Part shown: positions 10,654 to 20,435 of the stretch, piece by piece
Layout of the letters: the number at the start of each line of letters is the position of its first letter
Numbering within the stretch: the first letter of the stretch is position 1
Assembly (NCBI GenBank): GCA_958450325.1
Contig: OY288239.1
Coordinates: forward strand, 59,415,049 to 59,479,048
DNA from: Agrostemma githago
Lineage: Eukaryota > Streptophyta > Magnoliopsida > Caryophyllales > Caryophyllaceae
DNA length: 64,000 nt
Direction: 5' to 3'
Program-made: the position numbers and the translations under genes
Notes under the pieces: model-generated
Seen by the model: the letters and a program-made list of their open reading frames with translations, nothing else
What the model was told of the DNA's origin: nothing
Database searches by the model: none

Positions 10654-13600
10654 CTATTTCAGCAGTCTCCCTGATTTCTCAAACTTTTCCAACACTTTCT
10701 CCAGTGGTTGGTCGGTGAGGACCACGACAGGATGTGCGTCAAAGTAGGGTCTGAGTTTTCTGGCTGCAATGATGACTGCATAGGCGGCCTTTTCTATCAG
10801 GGGGTAATTTCTTTCTGCTGTTCCCAGGGCGTGACTCACAAAGTAGATGGGTTGCTGTGAGTTTGCTTCCTCCCTTAGGATGACAGCACTTACCGTCGTG
10901 TTTGTGACAGCGATGTACAGGTATAATTTTTCTCCGGCTACCGGCCTTGCCAGGGTAGGGAGTTTCTTCAGGTGCTCCTTCAATTTTTCGAAGGCTTTCT
11001 TCTGTTCGTCTTCCCATTTGAATTGTTTGTTGCCTTTTAATATTTTGAAGAAAGGGGTGGACTTGTCTGCTGACCTGGCGATAAACCGAGCCAGGGCGGC
11101 CATTCTGCCTGTGAGCCTCTGAATGTCCCTGATGGTTTTTGGCTCCGGAAGGTCTAGGACCGCCTGAATTTTCTCAGGGTTGGCGTCTATCCCCCTGGAG
11201 CTGACCAAAAAACCTAGGAATTTCCCGGATCGGACCCCGAATGTGCATTTTTTCGGGTTGAGCTTCATCTTGTATGATCGTAGGGAAGAGAAGGTCTCTT
11301 GAAGATCTATCAGATGCTCTTTGTCCCCCTTACTTTTGACGATCGCATCGTCAACATAGGCCTCTAAGTTTCTTCCTTTTTGACTTTCGAAGACTCTGTC
11401 TACCAACCGCTGATAGGTGGCGCCCGCATTCTTTAGCCCAAATGGCATCATCTTGTACATGTAGGTGCCATGGCTGGTTATGAAGGCGCACCTTACTCTG
11501 TCCGGCTGCCAGAGGTACACTTGGTGGTACCCTGAGAACGCATCCAAAAAACTCAGCGTGGTGTATCCACTAGTGGCGTCCACTAGTTGATCTATTCTGG
11601 GCAGAGGGTAGCAGTCCTTAGAGCAGGCTTTGTTAAGATTGGTAAAATCCACGCACATTCTCCATGCGCCTGATGATTTTTTTACCATGACGACGTTTGC
11701 CAGCCATTCAGGGTAGTCACATACTTCGATGAAGTCTGCCTTCAGGAGTTTGTCTATTTCTTCTTTTATTGCCGCATCTTTTTCTACGGACATGTTCCTC
11801 TTCTTCTGCTTTACAGGGCGAGCCTCCGGACTAATGTTCAGCTTGTGAACAATAAAGGCTGGGTCGACCCCTGGCATCTCGTCTGCAGAGTAGGCGAATA
11901 CGTCCCTGTTTTCTCTTAGGACTGCAATTAGTTCCCTTTGATAGGACTCCTCCAGGCCGGCCCCTATAAGGACCTGCCTCCCTGGCTCTAAGTCTACCAG
12001 CATGCTCTCCCCTTCAGGCTCCAGGCGGACTGGCTCTTGCTGAGCAGTCGGAATCTCGCCTTCCCTGCTAGGAGAGCACTGGGCTTTTTGCTTCCCTTTT
12101 CTTTCTGTCTCATGGGCTTGCAGGGCCACGGAATAACAGTGTCTGGCCGACTCCTGATCCCCGTGGACCTTCCCCTCCATGCCAAAGTCTGTTACATAGG
12201 CTATGGTGAGGGCCCTAATTGATACAGCAGCTTTTATTTCATCTAGGGTGGCTCGGCCTATCAGGGCGTTGTACGCGGATTTGGCATCTACTACAACAAA
12301 TGACACCCTGATTCTCGCTGAGGTCCCCTCCCCAAACGTAACAGGCAGATCGATTACTCCCATGGGTAGCATGCCTGCTCCATTGAAGCCATACAAAGAT
12401 CCGGGGGCTGGCTTCAGGTGCCTTTTTTCAAGGTTCATCTTCTCAAAAGCGTCTTTGTATAAGAGATTTGTGTAGGCGCCAATATCCACCATACACCTCT
12501 TGACAATGTGGTTGCTGATTTCCAAGGTTAAGACCAGAGGGTCACTATGCGGGTACACGACTCTCCCTGCATCTTCAGGGGTGATGCTTATGGTAGTGCC
12601 CCTTGGGCTGCCTGCCTTTTCGGCGTAGCAAATTTGGTTCCGCAGTTCGCGGATCTGCCTTTTCTGGCTGCGCCTGCTGGTCCGCCCCTCTGCATCCCCT
12701 GATACTACATGGATGACCATGCGATTTTGGGCTGAGCCCTCAGGTTTGTCTGCCACCTCTTTCTGGGGTTTGTTCCTTGCTGCATAGTTACTCAGCCAGC
12801 CGTTTCTTATCAGTTTTTCTATTTCGTCTTTTAAGTGGCGGCATTTCTCTGTGGTATGACCTATGCAGTCATGGAACGTGCAGAATTTTTTGGGATCTCC
12901 TTTTGGGCTGCGAGGCTTGTTTGGACGAGTCCATTTTGCTGTTTCTTTTTCTAACTCGAAGATTTCTGCTCTCGGCCTATTGAGGGTCGTGTAGCTGTCA
13001 AATCTTGGTTGGTATGTTGTACGTTCCTTCTTGGGAGTGTCTCCCTCTTCTCTCTGCTTGCCTGGCTCATTTCTGCCACGCCCACCCTGCGGTCCTCCCT
13101 GCGGCCTTGTTTGGCCTGCAGGGGTATCCGGCAGGCTGTGAAACTCCTCCTGCAGAATAAACCCTTCAGCAATTTTCCTGGCCATGGCCAAGGTTTCTGG
13201 TTGGGCCCTGATCATCTGATTTTTCATTTCTCCTGGGAGCAGGGAGATTGTCAGGGCATAGGCAGCGGTGGAATCATCGATCTCCCTGACCTGCTGGTAG
13301 GATAGGTCAAACCTCCTCAGGTACTCCCTTACACTTTCACCCTTTTTCTGTTTTAGGGTCATAAGATCGAAGCGAGTGAGGCGTCTCCTTTTATTCCCAG
13401 CATATTGTTCGAGGAAGATCTCGGCCAACTCTATGAAGAACTTGATTGATCCTTGGCGGAGATCCCTGAACCATCCTTGTGCGAGCCCTACCAGGGTGCT
13501 TGGGAAAACTTTGCACCAGATAGCGTCATCCACGTCGTACATGCCTATGTGGCTCTCGAATGCCGCCAGGTGGTCTTCCGGGTCTGTCGTCCCGTCAAAC

Positions 13601-14535
13601 TTAATGGTGGGCATTTTAATTTTCGGAATGGGGTATTCTTGTACCTCAGGATGAAGTGGGGATTTTGTGGGCCTGCCCACCAGTCGTGACCTGCTTTCCC
13701 CAGACTGGTTACCGTGAATATTCCATTGTCTATGGATCGGTTTCCTTGTACTAGGGGAGCGGTGCCTTGGAGACGGCCTGCTTGCTGCTTCATCTTCTGT
13801 CTCAGGGGAGACTTGCCTGGGTCTCTTTCTCTGAGAATGGCAGAGGTTCTCATCCTGGTGGTATCTAGATTCAAGCGGTTGCCTCCGGTTGAGCCTAGAC
13901 TGCAGGCTTTGGGATAAACCTGGGGCTGACTGCTCCTTGACCGCCGGTGTCAACCTGGAGAAGACCCCGCCCTGCTTTTCTCCTAGGCGCTTTGACATGG
14001 GCTCCCTGGGCCTCATTCGCTCCTGTAACCCCCGGGATAAACCTCTCTGTTCTCCAGACACGGATTCTGTTGTGTGAATGGAGAATGCCTGCTGGACAGG
14101 TGGCTCTGGGCTGCCTGTTGTGATACGCCTTTGCGCCTGCGCGTATACTTGTGCCGTCCTTCTCGCTTTTCTCTGAGCGTTTCTGGCGGCGGTCCGCTTC
14201 GTGCCCCCAGCTCCATCCCTGCTTATTGAGGGTGGTTGCCTGGGGGCCGATGCGACCCTGCCTACCAGATCCCCAGGAGTGAACTCCTGGTTTAGCATTG
14301 CAGAGAAGAAGGCGGCTATCTGTGCCATCTGAGCTGGGGTCAGATTCAGAGTGTGCCCTGGGTGTGTCCCCAACTCAGGTGCTACAGCAGCGCTTGGCAC
14401 GCCTAGGAGACTGGTTCCCCCCACCCCCAGAATCGTGGCGGGAGGAATCCTCTCTGGCTGTGGCATGCCATACAGGGGGGTCACCGATGGGACCGTCGGA
14501 CCCGCCCCTGTACTGGCGTCAACGATTTCTGGCAT
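10654..14535 (-). CDS. gag-pol of element F, first half: gag, protease, reverse transcriptase, gypsy RNase H
   Basis: A 1293-codon ORF from ATG at 14535, 100 bp inside the 5' LTR. Residues about 1-300 are a Pro/Arg/Gln-rich gag N-terminus. About 310-470 is the retrotransposon gag capsid-like domain (WFRDLRQGSI, FLEQYAGNKRRRLTRFDL). About 545-575 holds a zinc-knuckle-like CTFHDCIGHTTEKC. Protease follows at about 660-760, but its active site reads DIGA where element E has DTGA, a C-to-T change that probably kills it. RT spans about 900-1080 with MPFGLKNAGATYQR and YVDD. The gypsy RNase H and connection reach to about 1290. Gag and pol share one frame. The ORF ends at a TAG that replaces a Trp, so the rest of pol is cut off. 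Confidence 0.93.
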   Translation of the reverse strand: MPEIVDASTGAGPTVPSVTPLYGMPQPERIPPATILGVGGTSLLGVPSAAVAPELGTHPGHTLNLTPAQMAQIAAFFSAMLNQEFTPGDLVGRVASAPRQPPSISRDGAGGTKRTAARNAQRKARRTAQVYAQAQRRITTGSPEPPVQQAFSIHTTESVSGEQRGLSRGLQERMRPREPMSKRLGEKQGGVFSRLTPAVKEQSAPGLSQSLQSRLNRRQPLESRYHQDENLCHSQRKRPRQVSPETEDEAASRPSPRHRSPSTRKPIHRQWNIHGNQSGESRSRLVGRPTKSPLHPEVQEYPIPKIKMPTIKFDGTTDPEDHLAAFESHIGMYDVDDAIWCKVFPSTLVGLAQGWFRDLRQGSIKFFIELAEIFLEQYAGNKRRRLTRFDLMTLKQKKGESVREYLRRFDLSYQQVREIDDSTAAYALTISLLPGEMKNQMIRAQPETLAMARKIAEGFILQEEFHSLPDTPAGQTRPQGGPQGGRGRNEPGKQREEGDTPKKERTTYQPRFDSYTTLNRPRAEIFELEKETAKWTRPNKPRSPKGDPKKFCTFHDCIGHTTEKCRHLKDEIEKLIRNGWLSNYAARNKPQKEVADKPEGSAQNRMVIHVVSGDAEGRTSRRSQKRQIRELRNQICYAEKAGSPRGTTISITPEDAGRVVYPHSDPLVLTLEISNHIVKRCMVDIGAYTNLLYKDAFEKMNLEKRHLKPAPGSLYGFNGAGMLPMGVIDLPVTFGEGTSARIRVSFVVVDAKSAYNALIGRATLDEIKAAVSIRALTIAYVTDFGMEGKVHGDQESARHCYSVALQAHETERKGKQKAQCSPSREGEIPTAQQEPVRLEPEGESMLVDLEPGRQVLIGAGLEESYQRELIAVLRENRDVFAYSADEMPGVDPAFIVHKLNISPEARPVKQKKRNMSVEKDAAIKEEIDKLLKADFIEVCDYPEWLANVVMVKKSSGAWRMCVDFTNLNKACSKDCYPLPRIDQLVDATSGYTTLSFLDAFSGYHQVYLWQPDRVRCAFITSHGTYMYKMMPFGLKNAGATYQRLVDRVFESQKGRNLEAYVDDAIVKSKGDKEHLIDLQETFSSLRSYKMKLNPKKCTFGVRSGKFLGFLVSSRGIDANPEKIQAVLDLPEPKTIRDIQRLTGRMAALARFIARSADKSTPFFKILKGNKQFKWEDEQKKAFEKLKEHLKKLPTLARPVAGEKLYLYIAVTNTTVSAVILREEANSQQPIYFVSHALGTAERNYPLIEKAAYAVIIAARKLRPYFDAHPVVVLTDQPLEKVLEKFEKSGRLLK

Positions 14536-14612
14536 GATTACTTTGATTGTTTTAGTTTTTTGTGATTAGGAATGGTTTATTTTTGTGGGTAATTCGTGAG
14601 CACAACCGTACT

Positions 14613-14630
14613 TTCCCACAGACGGCGCCA
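14613..14630 (-). other. Primer binding site of element F
   Basis: Minus-strand TGGCGCCGTCTGTGGGAA lies 3 bp inside the 5' LTR. The first nine bases match the complement of a plant tRNA-Asp 3' end as I recall it; the remainder matches poorly. Element E has the same sequence at 36422-36439. Confidence 0.75.
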
Positions 14631-14633
14631 AAT

Positions 14634-15335
14634 TGTTCCGGTCACGGAAACAATTAACCCGGCTCTGGATCCGGGTTGTGTAATCAGATTGTTGGTAAAT
14701 AACTGATCGCCCGATTTCCTTAAACCTCTCCTTTGTCTCTCTCCCTTGATCGGACCTTCCCGGCGGAGTTGGCCTGCTCCCTGCACAATGAACGCACAGG
14801 GCCTCTGAGGTTGTCCGAGGGAACCCTCTCCGATGCCTAAGTTAGTCCGTGAAATGCCTTGATGAACCTAGCTCGTGAGGAACTAGGTGGCATTTTTAGG
14901 AGTGAGAGTCTAGAGAGAAAAAATCCAACCTCCTTCTTGTGGGAAATGGAAGAGTATTTATACCATCCCACAAGAGAGAGGAAAAGAGGAGTGGGGAGAG
15001 AAAGAATGAGTGAATGGGAAATTGACAAGTGGTTTTTCCCCATCCACTCGTTCTCTCTTACCTGTAGGCAAGATGACAGAGGGGGCTTCTGGGGCCCCGG
15101 CCCTGCTCAGGGAGAAGGTCGCTCGGAGGCAGGCGAGCAGGTAGTGTCTGCACGCTCCTCACAGCCAGTTGCCTTACCCTACCAGGCAGGCGGCTTCCTT
15201 GTAGTTTTGTTTTACTGGGGGAATCCTGGTATCTTATCCCAACGGCCTGCTGGGCGGGCTCCTTGGTTCCTTGGACGGGGTCTTCATGGGGCCTGCTAAG
15301 CAGGTGGCCCGACGCAGGTTCTTCGACCCTCATCA
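14634..15335 (-). repeat. 5' LTR of element F
   Basis: 702 bp with TG...CA ends, followed by TSD TTAGG at 15336-15340. On the minus strand a TATAAATA box lies at 14955-14962, within a GGTATAAATACTC motif that is also found in the LTRs of element E. Transcription of gag-pol should start downstream of it. Confidence 0.97.
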
Positions 15336-15340
15336 TTAGG

Positions 15341-16734
15341 TATTAGCAAGTCAGTTTTAACGTGATAATACGGATATTAGTCGTTCTTGTGATATACCTT
15401 ACCTGGTATTCTGCTTAAGATGCGTCGGTTCGGTATTAATACGGATGCGTCGAACCGTACACGGCGAGCACCTGGACTGATACGGAACCCGACCATCGCT
15501 TTGTTCAATTTTAGTTGTTTTACGTTTTGAATTCTGTGTTAGGTGATTTAACATGCGATTATAAGGTCATAAAAGCAATAAATCATACGAAAAACTGTAA
15601 ATGCGAATGTAAGTAAATCACATTGTGATGAGTTGCACCCTCGGAGTATACACTAAACGGGACACGATACATAGATAGTTGACAACGGATCTCAGAATTA
15701 CTCGGGTCTATTTAGTGTATTTTAGTGTTTGCGGATGAAGTTGGGACGTTACGTGCTTTAGTATGGGTAGTGGACCTAGTGTCCACGTTTGACGTTATCG
15801 TAGTGCATAATAAAGGTACGAGAAAGTAAAGTTTTGTTTAGATGACAACCTAGTGACGGTTCGACTTTGAAAGGCGGATCCTCCTAGCTTGCCTGGTGAT
15901 TTTGGTAGAGTTCCGTTACCGTTGGCCCTTCCTGCGGCTATTCCGGCAGATCTCCGCTACTACTGGCTGGTTCTGCGGCTAATCCGGCAGAACTCTGTTG
16001 CTAGACTAACAATGGCTAGTCGAACACAGGCACCTCGGGATCGAGTGGAGTGCTCGAAGGTGAGAAGTAGTGTCGATGTCTCTTTATCGGAATTACGATT
16101 TAGTGGATCGTTTGCCTCGGGTGTCGGAGTGCGAGCCCTTAGCGAGAAACTCTTTACGAGTGAGGAGGGAAAAGAATGGAATTGTGTGTTGAAATGAGGG
16201 GGTGAAGGGAAATTTTTATAGGTTTTTTTCGTCCTCGTCACCCGGATAGGCGCCTGAGCCCAGGCGCACCAGAACTCAGGCGCCTGGGTTTAGGTGCGTG
16301 AAGACACAGGCGCGCAAGGTGAGGCGTTCGGAGTTTTGAAGATACGATTTTGATACTTTCCAAAACCGAGAAGCGGGTGTATAATACAAAGCTTGGGGAT
16401 TAAGTCTTCCCCGGTTTTAACCTAGCGCCGTGGTGTTTAGTGGGCATCGGGTGTGCATCCCAGGGTTCACTTGGCGCGGTGCTGACTCAGTTCGAGTTTC
16501 GGAACCGACTCGGGGTCCCGGTGTCAGAATTGACTCTAGTTAGTGTCTATGTGACCGTAACGATACGACTAAGGCTACCAAGATGTTAGTTTAATTTTTC
16601 CGAGTAATTTATTTGGTCCTTTCTATAGAAAACTATCTAAAACATCGTGAACCCGCGTCGCGTTGTAGTCCGATCGTCATCGGGTGTTTGTTGGGCACTC
16701 CTGCAGCCATTAGGTCCAAATCTGGGTGTCTACA
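15341..16734 (-). repeat. LTR of element A, proximal part
   Basis: On the minus strand this is the start of A's 5' LTR: TGTAGACACCC begins at 16734. It matches B's LTR (23443-24840) in inverted orientation over its whole length. ORFs at 15889-16241 are not genes. The possible target-site bases GCACT follow at 16735-16739, but the other end of A is outside the window. Confidence 0.88.
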
Positions 16735-17617
16735 GCACTTTGGATACAATCAAAGTACCATTTTATAATTTTTGTCAAATTATTTTTCTCGTGAAGCTCA
16801 TAATAGTACTTTATAGTTATTTCTTCATGAGGGATATATGTCAATTGTCAAATCATCTTCGGATAATAGTTGCACGACATTATGTGATGATCAGACTGCA
16901 ATATGCTGCGATTTTTCGAGCATTGCATAATGCTTTCTATACTTCAATTCTAAATACTACTAATAACTATTAATGAAACATCTAGACGGTCTTAGTCGAG
17001 CCAACAAGGTTGAGTCGTCATTAAGTTTTGACTCCGGGACTCAAATCGGTATCGAAATGCTTGGTCAACTCCGGTAAACTAAACACCAAGCCACAAAATA
17101 TTTGGAAACCTCTAGAATTATGGCTTGCTTAGAGGACAAGGCAGGTGCACATTATTGCATGAGGCATCCACAGATACATCCTAAACAACATAACGTTACG
17201 TATCAAACCGCTAATTTGGAAGTTTTCTAAAATCTCAACCTAGCCTGAAGATCTCAAATGCATGTTGTCAAGCATAACAGTCTTTAATAGTGCAATATGT
17301 GGCGTATCACTCTTGTTGCACCCGGTGTCACTCCAAACGCCTTTGGTCGCATTTTCTAACCTAATTTTCCTAGAAATATCAATCTTTGACGCAAAATCAC
17401 TTGACGAAGAAAATGTGAGCCTCAAAGTCTAACAGAAAACCACGACAAACAAGAAGCGCCTATTCCATGTCAAACCTTTCTTCAATATTTGAACAGCGAA
17501 TTTTTCAAGTTCATTCATATTTTCGCTATCCAAATTCATAGGTTGTTTATCAATCATCAATCAACAAACAAACATATATATATATATATATATGTAGAGA
17601 GAGAGAGAGAGAGAGAG
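16735..17617. repeat. AT-rich spacer ending in a (TA)n(GA)n microsatellite
   Basis: No gene or domain is visible from 16735 to 17570. Positions 17573-17617 are a (TA)n tract followed by a (GA)n tract; a matching (TC)n tract lies at about 17725-17750. ORFs here have no coding character. Confidence 0.7.
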
Positions 17618-18084
17618 TTAAAATCGGGTGAGAACCCATACTATGGTGAGAACTGTGAGAACCCTTTAAAACCCTTAGATCTCAGGTCAATTTCAACGCT
17701 CAATTGATTTTGAGCGCTCATTCCTCTCTCTCTCTCTCTCTCTCTCTTCTTTCCCTCTATTCCTTCGCTCCCTTCCTTCATCAATATGCAAGTACAATAT
17801 GTATGTATATCCAATAAGCAAGTATAAATCAAATGAAATCATGGGATGGGATAGTAATTATCACCAAAATTACGTGATTCCATAAGCCCCAATCTTGAAT
17901 CCTGATTATACAAAGCATCTCATCAAATCAAATTAGGGATAAAGAATCTGAAACGCAATCAATGAATCAATTAACCAACAATTGGCATGCTTCCACATCA
18001 AAAATCAAACCAAGGGTCATAAAACAATGCATCCAAAAATCAGAGGCATGGAAATCTTGGCAACAATGAAGAATGCCGCGACGA

Positions 18085-18497
18085 AAGGGTACGCTAAAAT
18101 AGAAAAATGGTACACTAAAATGGAAAAAGAGTACGCTAAAATTGAAAAGGGGTACGCTAAAATTGAAATTGAAAAAGGGTACGCTAAAATAGAAAAAGGG
18201 TACACTAAAATTGTACTGTAATTGAAAAAGGGTACGCTAAAACAGAAAAAAGAGTACGCTCAAATAAAAAAAGAGTACGCTAAAATTGAGAAGGGGTACG
18301 CTAAAATTGAAATAGGGTACATTAAAATTGAAAAAGGATACGCTAAAATTGAGAAATGGTACGCTAAAATTGAAATTGAAAAGGGGTACGCTAAAATAGA
18401 AAAAGGGCACACTAAAATAGAAAAAAATGGTACGCTAAAATTGAAATTGAAAAATGGTACGCTAAAAGTGAAAAAGGGTAATGCTAAAATTGAATGA
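18085..18497. repeat. Minisatellite, about 18 units of ~21 bp
   Basis: Degenerate tandem copies of AAAGGGTACGCTAAAATTGA, some extended by an extra GAAATT. About 18 units are visible. Because the unit is close to 21 bp, ORFs read through as (EKGYAKI)n; these are repeat-derived rather than genes. Confidence 0.92.
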
Positions 18498-18704
18498 AAT
18501 TGATAAAGAAATTGAAATCCAAGGATTGAGGATGAAGTTGAAATGTTTTTCCACAATTAAACCCTTTTAAAAAGATTGAGATTGAAAACGAAATGTTACC
18601 TTAATTAAAACATATAAAAAAAAATGAGAAAAAAATTGAAATTTGTTTCCAAAATTATAATTTAGGAAGTATATTTATTAGTCTGCTACGTTAAAAATTC
18701 AAAT

Positions 18705-18775
18705 GAAAGCGCGAGTATTCGAACCCATAACCTCCTAACCGGTACATTCATTCCCAACCAACTGAGACACAAGAT
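18705..18775 (-). repeat. tRNA-like / SINE-like remnant
   Basis: On the minus strand a CTCAGTTGGTTGGG stretch (A-box-like, about 18755-18770) precedes GGTTCGAATACTC (B-box-like, about 18713-18726) by roughly 35 bp, the geometry of a pol III internal promoter. No acceptor stem pairs, so it is not a functional tRNA gene. Confidence 0.35.
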
Positions 18776-18930
18776 GAAATTGAGTATTTCACGTCAAAAA
18801 TAATAATTAAGCAATGTTTCGGACCTGGGCTGTGGCCGCATCCCATACGTAGGTTCATCAGTTGATTTAATGGATTTAATTAGTTCTCATTGTTCTCATT
18901 ATACAAGTGGTTCTCATACGATCCTAAATC

Positions 18931-20435
18931 TATCTATCTATATATATATAGATTCGGGATCCATTAAGGCAGCCTAACTCCCTGCAACCGTTGAGGCACA
19001 ATCTGGGCCGTTATATCTGATTGAGATCAACGGACCAGGCTTGATCAAAATTCAGAGCACAAAAACAAACGCGCGCCATCTCCTTCATTTCCTTTTGAAT
19101 TAGTCGACTTTTTCTCTCTAGAAATTTGTTTATTTTTTCATTCAAATCATTCGATCATCTTCATCACTTCCGTTGCAGATCTTCATTGTTTGATCTTCAT
19201 CATTTTCACTTGCAGATTTAATTAAGCTCGCTCGTAAAATCGAGCGTTTTCATCATTTCAATTGCAGATCTTCATCATTCGATTATCATCATTTAAGTTG
19301 CAGATTTCATTGTGTTCACTTTGTAAATTCGTTCGTAGAATTGGTTTTACGAATTCTGTGCTTGATTATCAAGAAATTCTATGCTTGATTATCAACAATT
19401 TCTATGCTTGATTTGATTGTCGTCATTTTCACTTGCAGATTTGATTGTAATCCTGAACAATTCGTTTAAAGAAAACTGATTATGAACCTGCTGATTCAAG
19501 AAATTAATATATTTGTTTTAAATTAGACAATCGATTATCAAGAATTACGTAGATTCTCTACTGATTCTCTGCTGAATTACGTTCATAACTTGTGATGTAC
19601 ATATTTGTCAGTAAATAATGTATATATTTTGATATCAGTTGTATATAATCCATATGAGGACATCACTATACATAATTGTATATTAGTTGTACATAACTCA
19701 TCTAGTTACATCTTAAAGTAGAAATTTCGTTGCGCTTGTAACAATTTACAAAGTATAGTATATAGGTCATTATGTAATGTATATATTTACATATCAGTTG
19801 TACATAATCCTTCCAAGGGTATTACTATACATAATTCTATATTAGTTGTACATAACCCACCTGAGGATATTATTGTACATAATTCTAGATCAGATATACA
19901 TAATTCATTTGAGAACACTATTGTACATAATTTTATATTAGTTGTACATAACCCATCTAAAGTACTAATTTGTACATTTTATGTTTTTGACTATTTACAG
20001 AAGAACGTCATAGGATAATTTTGTTGTGCTTGTAACAATTTACAAAGTATAGTATATAGATCATTTTATAAGGTACATAGTTCTATATTAGTTGTATATA
20101 ACCCATCTAATGACATTATGTACATAATTATATATCAGATGTACATAACTTATCTTATGTCATAACCCATCTAATGTACTACTCTGTACATTTTATGTTT
20201 TTGACTATTTGCAGAAGAATGTCGTAACCCATCTGATGACATTATGTACATAATTCTATATCAGATCTACACAACCCATTGAGGACATTATTATGTATAT
20301 CCGAGTACATTAAAAAATCATTGATGTTTATATAAATGCTTGTCATGGAGTAATGTTTACATAATTGATTGTTTATATAATCCATAACACTGTCTGATAA
20401 AACCATATTAGATGTCAGTGTTTACATACACACAA
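18931..20435. repeat. AT-rich region with degenerate TACATAA tandem repeats
   Basis: From about 18960 there is a (TA)n tract, then sequence without coding potential. Between about 19600 and 20430, imperfect copies of TTGTACATAACCCATCT and TACATAATTCTATATCAG recur at irregular 60-80-bp intervals. This is the 3' flank of the Ulp1-like gene. Confidence 0.6.

Larger units (their letters stand above)
2949..15335 (-). mobile_element. Element F: young Ty3/gypsy (Tat lineage) LTR retrotransposon with two antisense genes
   Basis: A complete element in minus orientation, inserted in LTR A. Two 702-bp LTRs (2949-3650 and 14634-15335) differ by roughly 9 substitutions by eye (about 1.3%), implying recent insertion. 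Both ends carry TG...CA termini and a perfect 5-bp target duplication TTAGG at 2944-2948 and 15336-15340. The primer site lies just inside the right LTR. gag-pol runs from 14535 to 8816 on the minus strand. The interval between the end of pol and the 3' LTR carries a tandem array and two genes on the plus strand. Tat assignment rests on the second (archaeal-type) RNase H after the gypsy RNase H, and on the FGLKNAGATYQR-type RT motif. Its pol has nonsense and frameshift lesions, so it is now defective. Confidence 0.97.
17618..18930. mobile_element. TIR-bounded non-autonomous element with internal minisatellite
   Basis: The left end (17620-17663) has three spaced GTGAGAAC motifs. The right end (18880-18930) has the same motifs in inverted orientation (GTTCTCAT three times), with similar outer sequence (AAAATCGGG versus TTTAGGATCG). 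Both ends abut TA/GA-type microsatellites. I saw no gene; inside are a 21-bp minisatellite and a tRNA-like remnant. The superfamily is uncertain, with Mutator-like or another TIR type possible. A target duplication could not be defined because of the flanking simple repeats. Confidence 0.5.

Noticed and set aside
17982..18556. ORFs with (EKGYAKI)n heptads, possible coiled-coil protein
   Set aside because: Arises from a 21-bp minisatellite; no conserved start, and the opposite strand is equally open.
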